A stretch of DNA of 64,000 nt from Herbaspirillum rubrisubalbicans (GTDB lineage Bacteria > Pseudomonadota > Gammaproteobacteria > Burkholderiales > Burkholderiaceae_D). The position numbers and the translations under genes are program-made. The stretch covers positions 496,001 to 560,000 of the forward strand of contig NZ_CP024996.1 of NCBI RefSeq assembly GCF_003719195.1, read 5' to 3'. The notes under the pieces are model-generated. The model searched no databases and was not told the DNA's origin. It saw only the letters and a program-made list of their open reading frames with translations. Shown piece by piece: positions 46,038-58,014 of this stretch (positions are counted from its first letter, which is position 1; each line of letters opens with the position of its first letter).

Positions 46038-47015
46038 TTGAAAATTCTCATCGTCCGCGTCTCTTCCCTGGGAGACGTCATCCATAACATGCCGATGGTT
46101 GCGGACATCCATCGCCATTTCCCCGATGCGCAGATCGACTGGGTGGTGGAAGAGGCCTATACCAGCCTCATCCGCCTCAACCCGCAGGTGCGCAATGTCA
46201 TTCCCATCGCCCTGCGCCGCTGGCGCAAGACCCTGTTCTCGGCCGCCACCCGCGCCGAGATGGGCGCATTTCGCCAGCAATTGTGCGCCCAAGCCTATGA
46301 CCTGGTGTTCGATACCCAGGGCCTGCTCAAGACCAGCGTGGTCATGCGCATGGCGCACCTGGCGCCGCACGGGCGCCGCGTGGGCCTGGCCAATGCTACC
46401 GAAGGCTCGGGCTATGAGCCGATCTCGCGCATCTTCCATGACCAGAGCATTGTCGTGGACCGGCGTGCCCATGCCGTGGCGCGGGCGCGCCTGGTGGCGG
46501 CTGGCGCGCTGGGTTATGAGGTCGAGGGTTTACCCGATTTCGCCTTGCAGCCGCCGCCCACAGTGCGTTTTGGGTGGATGCCGGAGCAGCCCTACGTGGT
46601 CTTTTTCCATGGCACCGCGCGTGCCGCCAAGCAATGGCCGCAGGCGCAGTGGATCAAGTTGGGACAGGCGCTGGGGGCGCGAGGACTGCCGGTGCTGCTG
46701 CCCTGGGGCAGTGCCAAGGAAGAGCAAGCCGCACGACAACTGGCCGCTGGGATTCCCGGTGCCATCGTACTGCCGGCGCTGCCGCTGATGCAGGCCGTGG
46801 CACTGGTGCAGCAGGCGCAACTGGTGATCGGGCTCGATACGGGCCTCACCCACATCGCTGCTGCCTATGACAAGCCCACCATCGAGCTCTACTGCGACTC
46901 GCCGCGCTGGAAGACCGAGGGCAACTGGTCTCCACGCATCGTCAACCTGGGCGATCTGGGGGCGCCGCCGTCGGAAGAGGATGTGCTGGCCGCTGCGCTG
47001 GGCTTGCTGGACTGA
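46038..47015 (+). CDS. waaC: LPS heptosyltransferase I
   Basis: A 325-residue GT9 enzyme that adds the first heptose to Kdo of the LPS inner core. The N terminus reads KILIVRVSSLGDVIHNMPMV, and the C-terminal part has FFHGTARAAKQWP and VIGLDTGLTHIAAAYDKPTIELY. The start is TTG at 46038, the only start that gives the family N terminus, with no evident Shine-Dalgarno. A stable hairpin sits just upstream. It is followed by other core genes. Confidence 0.95.
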   Translation: MKILIVRVSSLGDVIHNMPMVADIHRHFPDAQIDWVVEEAYTSLIRLNPQVRNVIPIALRRWRKTLFSAATRAEMGAFRQQLCAQAYDLVFDTQGLLKTSVVMRMAHLAPHGRRVGLANATEGSGYEPISRIFHDQSIVVDRRAHAVARARLVAAGALGYEVEGLPDFALQPPPTVRFGWMPEQPYVVFFHGTARAAKQWPQAQWIKLGQALGARGLPVLLPWGSAKEEQAARQLAAGIPGAIVLPALPLMQAVALVQQAQLVIGLDTGLTHIAAAYDKPTIELYCDSPRWKTEGNWSPRIVNLGDLGAPPSEEDVLAAALGLLD

Positions 47016-47191
47016 ACCTTGCTGTTCGCTGTGAAGCGCGTGGGTGGCGGTTGAACATGTTTTGAAACAGATCAAAACCCTTGCTCAAACTACCAAATCA
47101 CGCTGCAAGCCGCTTGCGGCCTGATGTTGCGGTGCTGGTGCAAGTGCGCTGCCACCACACGCCCTGGGCGCTTGAGGGCATAATACGCGCC

Positions 47192-48061
47192 ATGGAATCG
47201 CAAATTATCGAGATTGGCCTGACAGATTGGCAGGTCGACAATCCCAACCCGGAATGGATTACGGCGCTGGAAGCCGGCAAGGTGCTGTATTTCCCGCAGC
47301 TGGCTTTCCAGTTGCTGGAGTCCGAGCGCCCGCTCCTGAACCCGGCCGTGCGTGCCCCCAAGTCGCGTAACATCAGCCTGGATGCGCGTGGTCACATCAA
47401 GGGTGCCGCCGGTGGCACCGAGCAGCAACTGGCGCTGGCCGCCATGGTGGGCCGTTTCCGCGAACAGGCGCTGGCGCTGGTGCATTCCCTGCTGCCCAAG
47501 TATCGCGATGCCTTGCGGGTGGCGCCTACCAGCTATCGTCCGATGCAGGTCGAGACCCGTGCCCAATCCTGGCGTGCGGATGATCGGCGGATGCACGTGG
47601 ATGCCTTCCCTTCGCGCCCCAACTATGGCGAGCGCATCCTGCGCGTCTTCACCAACGTCAATCCAGACGGTGTGCCGCGCGTCTGGCGCGTGGGCGAACC
47701 CTTCGAGACCGTGGCCCGGCGCTTCCTGCCGCGCGCCAAGCCTTACGTGCGTTGGCAGGCCAAGGTATTGAACGCGCTGCATGTGACCAAGTCCTTGCGC
47801 AGTGAATACGATCACCTGATGCTGCAATTGCATGATGGGATGAAGGGCGACATGCAATACCAGCAGGATGCCCAGCAGGTCACCATGCCCTTTGCCGCAG
47901 GTTCGGTCTGGATTTGTTTCTCCGACCAGGCCTCGCACGCGGTGATGTCGGGCCAATACATGATGGAGCAGACTCTGCACCTGGTGCCGCAACAGCAATA
48001 CGATCCGCAATCCAGCCCCTTGGCCATCCTGACGCGCCTGGCCGGCCATCCGCTGGTCTGA
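47192..48061 (+). CDS. kdoO: Kdo 3-hydroxylase-like Fe(II)/2-oxoglutarate dioxygenase
   Basis: A 289-residue protein of the Kdo hydroxylase family (KdoO), which converts Kdo to D-glycero-D-talo-oct-2-ulosonic acid (Ko) in the LPS core of Burkholderia and Yersinia. The iron motif is His135-Val-Asp137 (RRMHVDAFPSRP); the distal His is in SHAVMSGQ. The family assignment is supported by its place between waaC and waaA. The ATG at 47192 gives a normal N terminus (MESQIIEIGLTDW); the frame runs open upstream from 47081 without support. Confidence 0.88.
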   Translation: MESQIIEIGLTDWQVDNPNPEWITALEAGKVLYFPQLAFQLLESERPLLNPAVRAPKSRNISLDARGHIKGAAGGTEQQLALAAMVGRFREQALALVHSLLPKYRDALRVAPTSYRPMQVETRAQSWRADDRRMHVDAFPSRPNYGERILRVFTNVNPDGVPRVWRVGEPFETVARRFLPRAKPYVRWQAKVLNALHVTKSLRSEYDHLMLQLHDGMKGDMQYQQDAQQVTMPFAAGSVWICFSDQASHAVMSGQYMMEQTLHLVPQQQYDPQSSPLAILTRLAGHPLV

Positions 48062-48062
48062 G

Positions 48063-49337
48063 ATGCGGTTGCTGTATTGTGCAATCTGGTGGTTGGCCCT
48101 GCCGCTGGTACTGTTGCGTCTGTGGCGGCGCGGCCGCAAGGAGCCCGGCTACCGGGCGCACGTCGCCGAACGCCTGGGCTTCTATCCGCGCCTGCCTGAT
48201 CCGCAGGCGCGTTTCATCTGGGTGCACGCTGTCTCGGTCGGCGAGACGCGTGCCGCCCAGCCCCTCATCGAGGCCTTGCTGCAGCACTATCCGCAGCACA
48301 GCATCCTGTTGACTTGCATGACCGCGACCGGCCGGGACACTGGCGCCCAGGTGTACGGCAAGCACGGCGAACGCGTCGTGCAGAGCTTCCTGCCGTATGA
48401 CATCGGCTGGATGTGCGCGCGCTTCCTGTGCCATTTCCGTCCGGTGGTCTGTGTATTGATGGAAACCGAGGTCTGGCCCACCCTGATCGAACAATGCCGC
48501 CGTCATCGTGTGCCGGTGATGCTGGCCAATGCGCGCCTGTCGGCGCGTTCACTGCGCCGTGGCCTGCGTTTTGCGACGTTGCTGCGGCCGACTGCCGAAG
48601 CGATCGACGTGGTCGGTGCCCAGTCCGAGGCGGATGCCGAACGCCTGCGCGCCTTCGGTGCGCGCCATGTGGAAGTGATCGGCAGCCTCAAGTTCGATGT
48701 GCAGCCTCCGGTGGAGATGGTTGAGCGCGGCCTGGGGTGGAAGCGCGGGATCGGTGAGCGCAAGGTGCTGCTATGCGCCAGTACACGTGAAGGTGAGGAA
48801 TCCTTGATCCTCGATGCCCTGGCCAAGCTGGGCCGCAGCGATTGGCTGACCGTCATCGTGCCGCGTCATCCACAGCGTTTCGATGAGGTGGCCGGGATGA
48901 TTCGCTCCCGTGGCTTGCGGCTGCGTCGGCGCTCCGAGCTTGCGCCGGACACTGCTCTGGATGAGGTCGATGTCCTGCTGGGCGATTCGATGGGGGAGAT
49001 GTTTGCTTACTACGCAGCCTGCGATGCTGCCTTCATCGGTGGCAGTCTGCTGCCCTTGGGTGGGCAGAACCTGATCGAGGCGTTTGCCCTGGGCAAGCCG
49101 GTGTTGATCGGGGAGCACACTTTCAATTTCCTGCATATCTCCGAGGATGCCGTCGCCGATGGCGCCGCCGCCCGTGTGGAGGATGCGGTGGCACTGATGC
49201 GCCAGTGGGCGCAGCTCATGGCCGATCCAGCGCGGATGGAGGCCATGGCGCAGGCCGCCACCATGTTCGCCCAGCGCCACCAGGGAGCGACTGCTCGCAG
49301 TCTGGCATTGCTGCAACCGTTGATGGGGCGGGCTTAG
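48063..49337 (+). CDS. waaA: Kdo transferase (3-deoxy-D-manno-octulosonic acid transferase)
   Basis: A 424-residue GT30 enzyme attaching Kdo to lipid A precursor. A single N-terminal membrane helix (residues 1-20) is followed by RLGFYP, WVHAVSVGETRAAQPLI, the conserved METEVWPTL and LGDSMGEMFAYYAACDAAFIGGSLLPLGGQNLIE. It starts 1 base after the kdoO stop. Its stop overlaps the stop of the convergent epimerase gene by 3 bases (49335-49337). Confidence 0.96.
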   Translation: MRLLYCAIWWLALPLVLLRLWRRGRKEPGYRAHVAERLGFYPRLPDPQARFIWVHAVSVGETRAAQPLIEALLQHYPQHSILLTCMTATGRDTGAQVYGKHGERVVQSFLPYDIGWMCARFLCHFRPVVCVLMETEVWPTLIEQCRRHRVPVMLANARLSARSLRRGLRFATLLRPTAEAIDVVGAQSEADAERLRAFGARHVEVIGSLKFDVQPPVEMVERGLGWKRGIGERKVLLCASTREGEESLILDALAKLGRSDWLTVIVPRHPQRFDEVAGMIRSRGLRLRRRSELAPDTALDEVDVLLGDSMGEMFAYYAACDAAFIGGSLLPLGGQNLIEAFALGKPVLIGEHTFNFLHISEDAVADGAAARVEDAVALMRQWAQLMADPARMEAMAQAATMFAQRHQGATARSLALLQPLMGRA

Positions 49338-50296
49338 CCGCGGCGGTAGGCGTCGACCGTTTTCTTGAAGGCTTGATCGACGCTGGTCGGTGGCGTCCAT
49401 CCAAGCAATTCCCGATTCTTGCTGATATCGACTTGCAGCGAACCGCACAGGCGTTGCGCGATGCCGGCTTTGCCCAGCAGGCGCGCAGCCCATGCCAGGC
49501 AGCAGGCGGGGATCGGCAGCAAGGCTGGTGACTTGCCCAGTGCCTGGGCCAGGCGTCTGAGCATGGCGGTGGTGGACAGGTCTTCGCCATCCGATACCAG
49601 GAACACCTGGCCGACAGCGGCCGGATGCGTCAGGCAGACGGTGATCAAGTCCACCAGATTGTCCAGCGCCACCAGGCTGCGCCGATTGGTGGTAATGCCT
49701 CCCAGCGGCAACGGTACACCCTTGTCCAGCCAGCGCATCATGCTCAGGAAATTGGCTTTGACGCCTGGGCCGTAGACTAGCACTGGGCGTATCACTACCA
49801 CTTCCATCTGGCCGGTTCGGCCCAGTTCCAGCAGGGCCTGTTCAGCTTCCATCTTCGAAATGCCATAAGGATCGGCGGGCGCCGGGAGGTCATCGGCATG
49901 AAAAGAGGCGCCCGGCCCGGTCTGCTCGCCATTGACCTTGATCGAACTGATAAAGACGAAGCGTCGTACTCCCGCCTGTTGCGCCTGGCGCGCTAGCGCC
50001 AGGGTGCCTTCAACGTTGATGCGCCGGAATTCGGCCAGAGGATCGCTGGCGGTCTCGCTCATGACATGGACCCGTGCCGCGCAATGGACGATGGCCTGCG
50101 TCTGGTGCAGAGCGGCTGACCAATCGGTATCGGCGGCCAGGCCGCTGATGCTGACCTGCTCCACATTGTCGTCCTGAGGGATAGCGCGCGCCGAAGGGCG
50201 GACCGCTGCGCGAAGATGATGTTGACCGTCGGAGGAGAGGCGGGCGATCAGGGCTTGGCCGACAAAGCCGGAGGCGCCGGTTATGAGAATATGCAT
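49334..50296 (-). CDS. WbpV-like NAD-dependent sugar epimerase/reductase
   Basis: A 320-residue extended short-chain dehydrogenase. It has HILITGASGFVGQALIARL at the start, VIHCAARVHVM, FISSIKVNGE and DPYGISKMEAE (YxxxK), then NRRSLVALDNLVDLI. These features are those of the WbpV/FnlB/WbgU-like group, which often reduces or epimerises UDP-4-keto-6-deoxy-HexNAc made by WbpM. The start at 50296 gives the Rossmann N terminus; the frame is open 66 bases further upstream. It is transcribed toward waaA. Low-GC signs are absent, so it may be older than the locus. Confidence 0.83.
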   Translation of the reverse strand: MHILITGASGFVGQALIARLSSDGQHHLRAAVRPSARAIPQDDNVEQVSISGLAADTDWSAALHQTQAIVHCAARVHVMSETASDPLAEFRRINVEGTLALARQAQQAGVRRFVFISSIKVNGEQTGPGASFHADDLPAPADPYGISKMEAEQALLELGRTGQMEVVVIRPVLVYGPGVKANFLSMMRWLDKGVPLPLGGITTNRRSLVALDNLVDLITVCLTHPAAVGQVFLVSDGEDLSTTAMLRRLAQALGKSPALLPIPACCLAWAARLLGKAGIAQRLCGSLQVDISKNRELLGWTPPTSVDQAFKKTVDAYRRG

Positions 50297-50497
50297 GGGG
50301 CTGGCCAATGGAGCGGACGAAGACAGGGGAGCCGATATTATCACTGCAGGCAGGGTAGGCAAGGTGAGGCGCCAGGGTGAAGGTTTGTGCCTGCCTTCTC
50401 TATGTATATAAATGATTTTGCGGTCTCCGACCCGGTTTGCTGGGCGGCCTTAGAGAGGCTTTGAAGTTTCTTACGAAGAGGGAGAAAGCGGCGTTCT

Positions 50498-50557
50498 AAA
50501 TTATTTTCAATTATTTTTGAAAAAGGGCTTGCGCGGTGTGGGGAGGGTTGCTATAGT
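50498..50557 (+). promoter_or_regulatory. rrn promoter 1 with UP element
   Basis: TTGCGC (50529-50534), a 17-base spacer, then TATAGT (50552-50557). An A/T-run stretch (50498-50524) lies directly upstream and resembles an alpha-CTD binding UP element. The GC-rich bases after the -10 box fit a stringently controlled rRNA promoter. Confidence 0.6.
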
Positions 50558-50722
50558 TCGCCCCCTGCTGACGCGACACACGAAGCGAAGTTGAAAGACA
50601 GAGCGACGGAGGTGGGCGAAGCAAAGAGGTGTGAAGTGGTTTGTAGGGCGTTTTAAATGGAAGTAGTCGAAGCGATCAGTTAAGCGAGACGAAAAAATTT
50701 AAAACGAATCGCAAAAAAGTAG

Positions 50723-50751
50723 TTGACGCGATAAACAAACTGCTACATAAT
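50723..50751 (+). promoter_or_regulatory. rrn promoter 2
   Basis: TTGACG (50723-50728), a 17-base spacer, then CATAAT (50746-50751), about 260 bases before the 16S start. It is close to the sigma-70 consensus and is the strongest candidate for rRNA transcription. Confidence 0.7.
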
Positions 50752-50826
50752 CTCGTTTCTCTGCTGCTGACGAACAAAACGATTCGCGGCGATGCAAACA
50801 GCGCCAAGCGCGTTTGCGGCAGACAA

Positions 50827-50838
50827 GATCTTTAAAAA
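50827..50838 (+). promoter_or_regulatory. boxA-like antitermination element in the rrn leader
   Basis: GATCTTTAAAAA resembles the boxA consensus TGCTCTTTAACA. A better copy lies in the 16S-23S spacer at 52906. Such elements load NusB/NusE for antitermination. Confidence 0.5.
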
Positions 50839-51011
50839 TTAACAGCCGATAAGCGTGGGCGTTTAATGAAGTGCGACAGAACTTCGGTTCTGGAAACTTT
50901 AAACATTAAATGCTCACAAGAAATATAGGTAAGATCGCAAGAAATTACCTGTCAGTATTTTGAGAGAGCGATGCCCTTCGGGGTAGCCAGAAATGGCACA
51001 AAACAGAGATT

Positions 51012-52547
<1,536 letters not shown>

Positions 52548-52663
52548 GAGTGCGCACGAAGTTAAGCGTCCACACTTATCGGCTGTAATTCAAAGAACAG
52601 TTATTTGGTGAAGCGCGGTCTGTGACACAAGGTCACTGACTGGCTACTGATACTGATCCAAGC

Positions 52664-52740
52664 GGGTCTGTAGCTCAGCTGGTTAGAGCACCGTGTTGAT
52701 AACGCGGGGGTCGTTGGTTCGAGCCCAACCAGACCCACCA
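52664..52740 (+). tRNA. tRNA-Ile (GAT anticodon)
   Basis: 77 nt with encoded CCA. GGGTCTG pairs with CAGACCC in the acceptor stem, the anticodon loop reads TTGATAA and the T loop TTCGAGC. Its position in the 16S-23S spacer is standard. Confidence 0.97.
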
Positions 52741-52747
52741 AGGTTTC

Positions 52748-52823
52748 GGGGGTTTAGCTCAGCTGGGAGAGCACCTGCTTTGCAAGCAGGGGGTCGTCGG
52801 TTCGATCCCGTCAACCTCCACCA
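52748..52823 (+). tRNA. tRNA-Ala (TGC anticodon)
   Basis: 76 nt with encoded CCA. The acceptor stem GGGGGTT/AACCTCC has one G-T pair, the anticodon loop reads TTTGCAA and the T loop TTCGATC. It follows tRNA-Ile by 7 bases. Confidence 0.97.
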
Positions 52824-52905
52824 AGAAATGTCAAACCTAAGTCAGCGTCACAAAACGCAAGACGTAGTGATTTAGGTTTGATCTTTTACGATCAATGGCT
52901 GTTTT

Positions 52906-52917
52906 TGTTCTTTAACA
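52906..52917 (+). promoter_or_regulatory. boxA in the 16S-23S spacer
   Basis: TGTTCTTTAACA is nearly identical to the boxA consensus and lies about 190 bases before the 23S gene, where spacer antitermination elements are expected. Confidence 0.75.
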
Positions 52918-53109
52918 ATCTGGAAGAAGTAAAGATTCATTTAAACGATCGCCAGGACTACGGTTCTTGCGAAAGTAAAAATGGGTGTGATTGTATCAAT
53001 CAAAGTATTACGAAGTGATCTTAGCAATTAGAAGACTTACTTTGGAATACGGCAAACGCTAAAACTCAACGCTTTTTATAACGCTCTTGCAAAAGAGGCT
53101 AACGTTATA

Positions 53110-55982
<2,873 letters not shown>

Positions 55983-56116
55983 ATAACATTAGCTCTGTTA
56001 TAGACAAGTTGAGCATATATTGTGTTTGCCCTAGTGCATCACACCCTAGAATCTAAATACTTCTTCCAGTTTGGGTTAGTTGCTGCTCCATCGAGAGCAA
56101 CTGGCTTTACAAGTTA

Positions 56117-56231
56117 TGCCTGATGACTATAGCAAGTTGGTACCACCCCTTCCCATCCCGAACAGGACCGTGAAACGACTTCGCGCCGATGATAGTGCTG
56201 CAACCAGTGTGAAAGTAGGTCATCGTCAGGC
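56117..56231 (+). rRNA. rrf: 5S ribosomal RNA
   Basis: About 115 nt. TGCCTGATGAC at the 5' end pairs with GTCATCGTCAGGC at the 3' end. The interior has CCCATCCCGAACAGGACCGTGAAACG and the CGCCGATGATAGTG stretch typical of 5S. Ends may vary by one or two bases. Confidence 0.95.
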
Positions 56232-56245
56232 TTGTTACTCCGCAG

Positions 56246-56276
56246 AACCCTCGTTACGAAAGTAACGAGGGTTTTT
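56246..56276 (+). terminator. rrn operon terminator
   Basis: AACCCTCGTTAC (56246-56257) pairs perfectly with GTAACGAGGGTT (56262-56273) across a GAAA tetraloop, followed by a T-run. It is a strong intrinsic terminator 15 bases after 5S. Confidence 0.9.
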
Positions 56277-56286
56277 GCTTTTGCGC

Positions 56287-56314
56287 GATCGCTTTGTGTT
56301 GATCGCTTTGTATT
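56287..56314. repeat. 14-bp tandem duplication
   Basis: GATCGCTTTGTGTT is followed at once by GATCGCTTTGTATT, one base different. It is a simple local duplication with no known role. Confidence 0.7.
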
Positions 56315-56407
56315 GTGAATCTGACTGTGCTTGGGCACATATCTGCACGGGTCGGCCCACTTCTGCGCAGACATCAGGGCGCTGACCTATGATCTCTGAC
56401 CTCTGTG

Positions 56408-56421
56408 CTCTGATATCAGAG
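56408..56421. repeat. perfect 14-bp palindrome
   Basis: CTCTGATATCAGAG reads the same on both strands. It could be a protein-binding site or a chance palindrome; no neighbouring gene explains it. Confidence 0.45.
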
Positions 56422-56554
56422 GTGGAGAGTATCGATCTTGGTGTTATACACAGCTCGCCCAACCAGCATCGCGCTCAATGAACTGACCTTATGCACTGGA
56501 ATAGCCCCTTGAATCTCAGGACACGAAGACTCTCTTAAAATAGAGGACAGTCTT

Positions 56555-56956
56555 ATGACCAGTTTTACGACTAGGCAAACCGTGGACCATATCGAGATTC
56601 TGACCGAGCCGGAGCGTCGCAGAAGACGCACGCCCCAAGAGAAAATAGCCATCGTCCAGGAGACCTTGGCTCCTGGAGCTTCCGTATCAGCCGTTGCCAG
56701 GCGACACGGGGTGAACGCGAACCAGGTGTTTGGTTGGCGCAAGCAGTACCAGGAAGGCAGTCTGACTGCCGTCAAGGCTGGCGAGACGGTAGTGCCGGCC
56801 TCGGAGCTGGCCGCGGCCATCAAGGAAATCAAAGAACTGCAGCGGCTGTTGGGCAAGAAGAGCATGGAGAACGAGATTCTGCGCGAGGCCGTCGAATGGG
56901 GCCGGTCAAAAAACCTGATTGCGCGCTCGCCCTTGCTGCCGGAGGACGACCAATGA
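56555..56956 (+). CDS. IS3/IS2-group transposase OrfA
   Basis: A 133-residue protein. A helix-turn-helix of the IS3/IS911 type ([45 protein letters not shown]) spans about residues 25-69. A leucine-zipper-like helix follows ([32 protein letters not shown]). Near the end it crosses A AAA AAC at 56908-56914, a canonical -1 slippery heptamer in the correct phase. Ribosomes that slip there would make the OrfAB fusion transposase. It overlaps orfB by ATGA. Confidence 0.9.
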   Translation: MTSFTTRQTVDHIEILTEPERRRRRTPQEKIAIVQETLAPGASVSAVARRHGVNANQVFGWRKQYQEGSLTAVKAGETVVPASELAAAIKEIKELQRLLGKKSMENEILREAVEWGRSKNLIARSPLLPEDDQ

Positions 56957-57789
56957 AAGTGGTTTGTGACGTTCTCGGTGTGGCGCGCTCTGCAGTGGCA
57001 GTAAAACGAGCCCGGAGCCCGGAATGGCGAGATGGCCGCAGTGTTCGCAAAGTCGACGACAGCGGCTTGCTCGAAGAGATTGAACTGCATGTTGCGAGCT
57101 TGCCGAGCTATGGCTATCGCCGCATCTGGGCTTTGCTGCGACGTAGCCGGGAATCCCTGGGCCAGGCGTGCGTGAACCATAAGCGGGTCTATCGCGTCAT
57201 GCGAGAGCACGAGTTGCTGCTGCGCCGCCCTGGTGTGAGACGTGACAATCGACGCCACGATGGTCGCGTAGCGGTCAAGCAAAGTAATGCGCGCTGGTGT
57301 TCGGACGGCTTCGAATTCCGTTGCGATGACGGGTCTGCATTGCGAGTGACGTTTGCGCTGGATTGTTGTGACCGTGAGGCCATCAGCTGGGCGGCCACTA
57401 CCGGTGGGCATAGCGGGGATGTCGTGCGCGACGTGATGCTGGCTGCCGTAGAGCAGCGGTTTGGGAGCACGCAGACTCCAGAGGTGATTGAATGGCTCAG
57501 CGACAACGGCTCTGCCTACATCGACCATCGCACACGCAGCTTCGCGCGCGAGCTGGGACTGGAGCCCTTGACCACGCCCGTGCGCTCGCCACAGAGTAAC
57601 GGCATGGCGGAGCGGTTCGTAAAAACGATGAAACATGATTACATCGCCTTCATGGACAAGCCCGATGTGCCCACGGCGCTCACACATCTGGCCTCTGCCT
57701 TCGAGCAATACAATGAGCACCATCCGCACAAGGCCCTGAAATACCGCTCGCCTCGCGAGTTCAGACGGGCTGCAGCATCACTAACTTAA
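56953..57789 (+). CDS. IS3/IS2-group transposase OrfB (integrase core)
   Basis: A 278-residue DDE recombinase domain. The acidic residues are the Asp in RWCSDGFEF, the Asp in [10 protein letters not shown] and the Glu in [12 protein letters not shown], with HTH_21-like [11 protein letters not shown] near residue 55. The C-terminal [18 protein letters not shown] motif is typical of IS3. Its own ATG lies within ATGA, but the active enzyme is probably the -1 frameshift product of orfA and orfB. The frame is open well upstream, as needed for the fusion. All parts are intact. Confidence 0.92.
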   Translation: MKVVCDVLGVARSAVAVKRARSPEWRDGRSVRKVDDSGLLEEIELHVASLPSYGYRRIWALLRRSRESLGQACVNHKRVYRVMREHELLLRRPGVRRDNRRHDGRVAVKQSNARWCSDGFEFRCDDGSALRVTFALDCCDREAISWAATTGGHSGDVVRDVMLAAVEQRFGSTQTPEVIEWLSDNGSAYIDHRTRSFARELGLEPLTTPVRSPQSNGMAERFVKTMKHDYIAFMDKPDVPTALTHLASAFEQYNEHHPHKALKYRSPREFRRAAASLT

Positions 57790-57830
57790 CGATGTCTGAG
57801 TGTCCTGAATTGCGGGGGCAACTACAGGCA

Positions 57831-58014
57831 CAAGGTACTTAGTTTTTAGAGCGTGAATCCCCTCGAAAGCCGCATGTCAAGGGCATGTTTGAAAGCCAGT
57901 ACTTAGATTTATACACAGCCCAAGGCAACGCCCAGGCAATAAAAAATGCCGTCCAGTGTTCACTGGACGGCATCTAGGCAGAGAGTGCCTGTCTTCCTAC
58001 ACAGGCTGCCGGAC
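57831..58014. other. spacer between the IS and the efflux operon
   Basis: About 180 bases. It holds the efflux operon terminator and a second TTATACACA site near 57909. No gene is seen. Confidence 0.5.
57939..57973 (-). terminator. terminator of the RND efflux operon
   Basis: On the minus strand ATGCCGTCCAGT pairs with ACTGGACGGCAT (57946-57973 on the plus strand, loop of 4), followed by TTTTTTATTG. It is a textbook intrinsic terminator, 41 bases past the last stop of the operon. Confidence 0.92.

Larger units (their letters stand above)
50297..51011. other. rrn promoter and leader region
   Basis: About 715 bases with no protein gene. It holds an AT-rich UP-like stretch (about 50498-50524), two tandem promoters, a leader of over 250 nt and a boxA-like element before the 16S. 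The 50297-50490 part shows nothing clear. Confidence 0.6.
56232..56491. other. spacer between 5S and the IS3-family element
   Basis: About 260 bases holding the rrn terminator (56246-56276), a 14-bp tandem duplication (56287-56314, one mismatch), a 14-bp palindrome (56408-56421) and a TTATACACA DnaA-box-like site (about 56443-56451). No gene is seen. Confidence 0.5.
56492..57830 (+). mobile_element. IS3-family insertion sequence, IS2 group, about 1339 bp
   Basis: The element carries orfA and orfB in the -1 phase. Imperfect terminal repeats are visible: the left end TGCACTGGAATAGCCCC continues with TTGAATCTCAGGACAC; the right end, read inward, is TGCCTGTAGTTGCCCC followed by CGCAATTCAGGACAC. 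Both resemble the ends of IS2, which include CCCCTGAATCTCCAGACA. I find no clear direct repeat next to these ends. The match in fact continues outward for a few bases (ACCTT on both sides), so the boundaries may be a little wider. It sits between the rrn terminator and the efflux operon. Confidence 0.8.

Noticed and set aside
56416..57729. 437-codon minus-strand frame through the IS3-family element
   Set aside because: It is the shadow of orfA/orfB, which carry the HTH and DDE motifs and the frameshift site.
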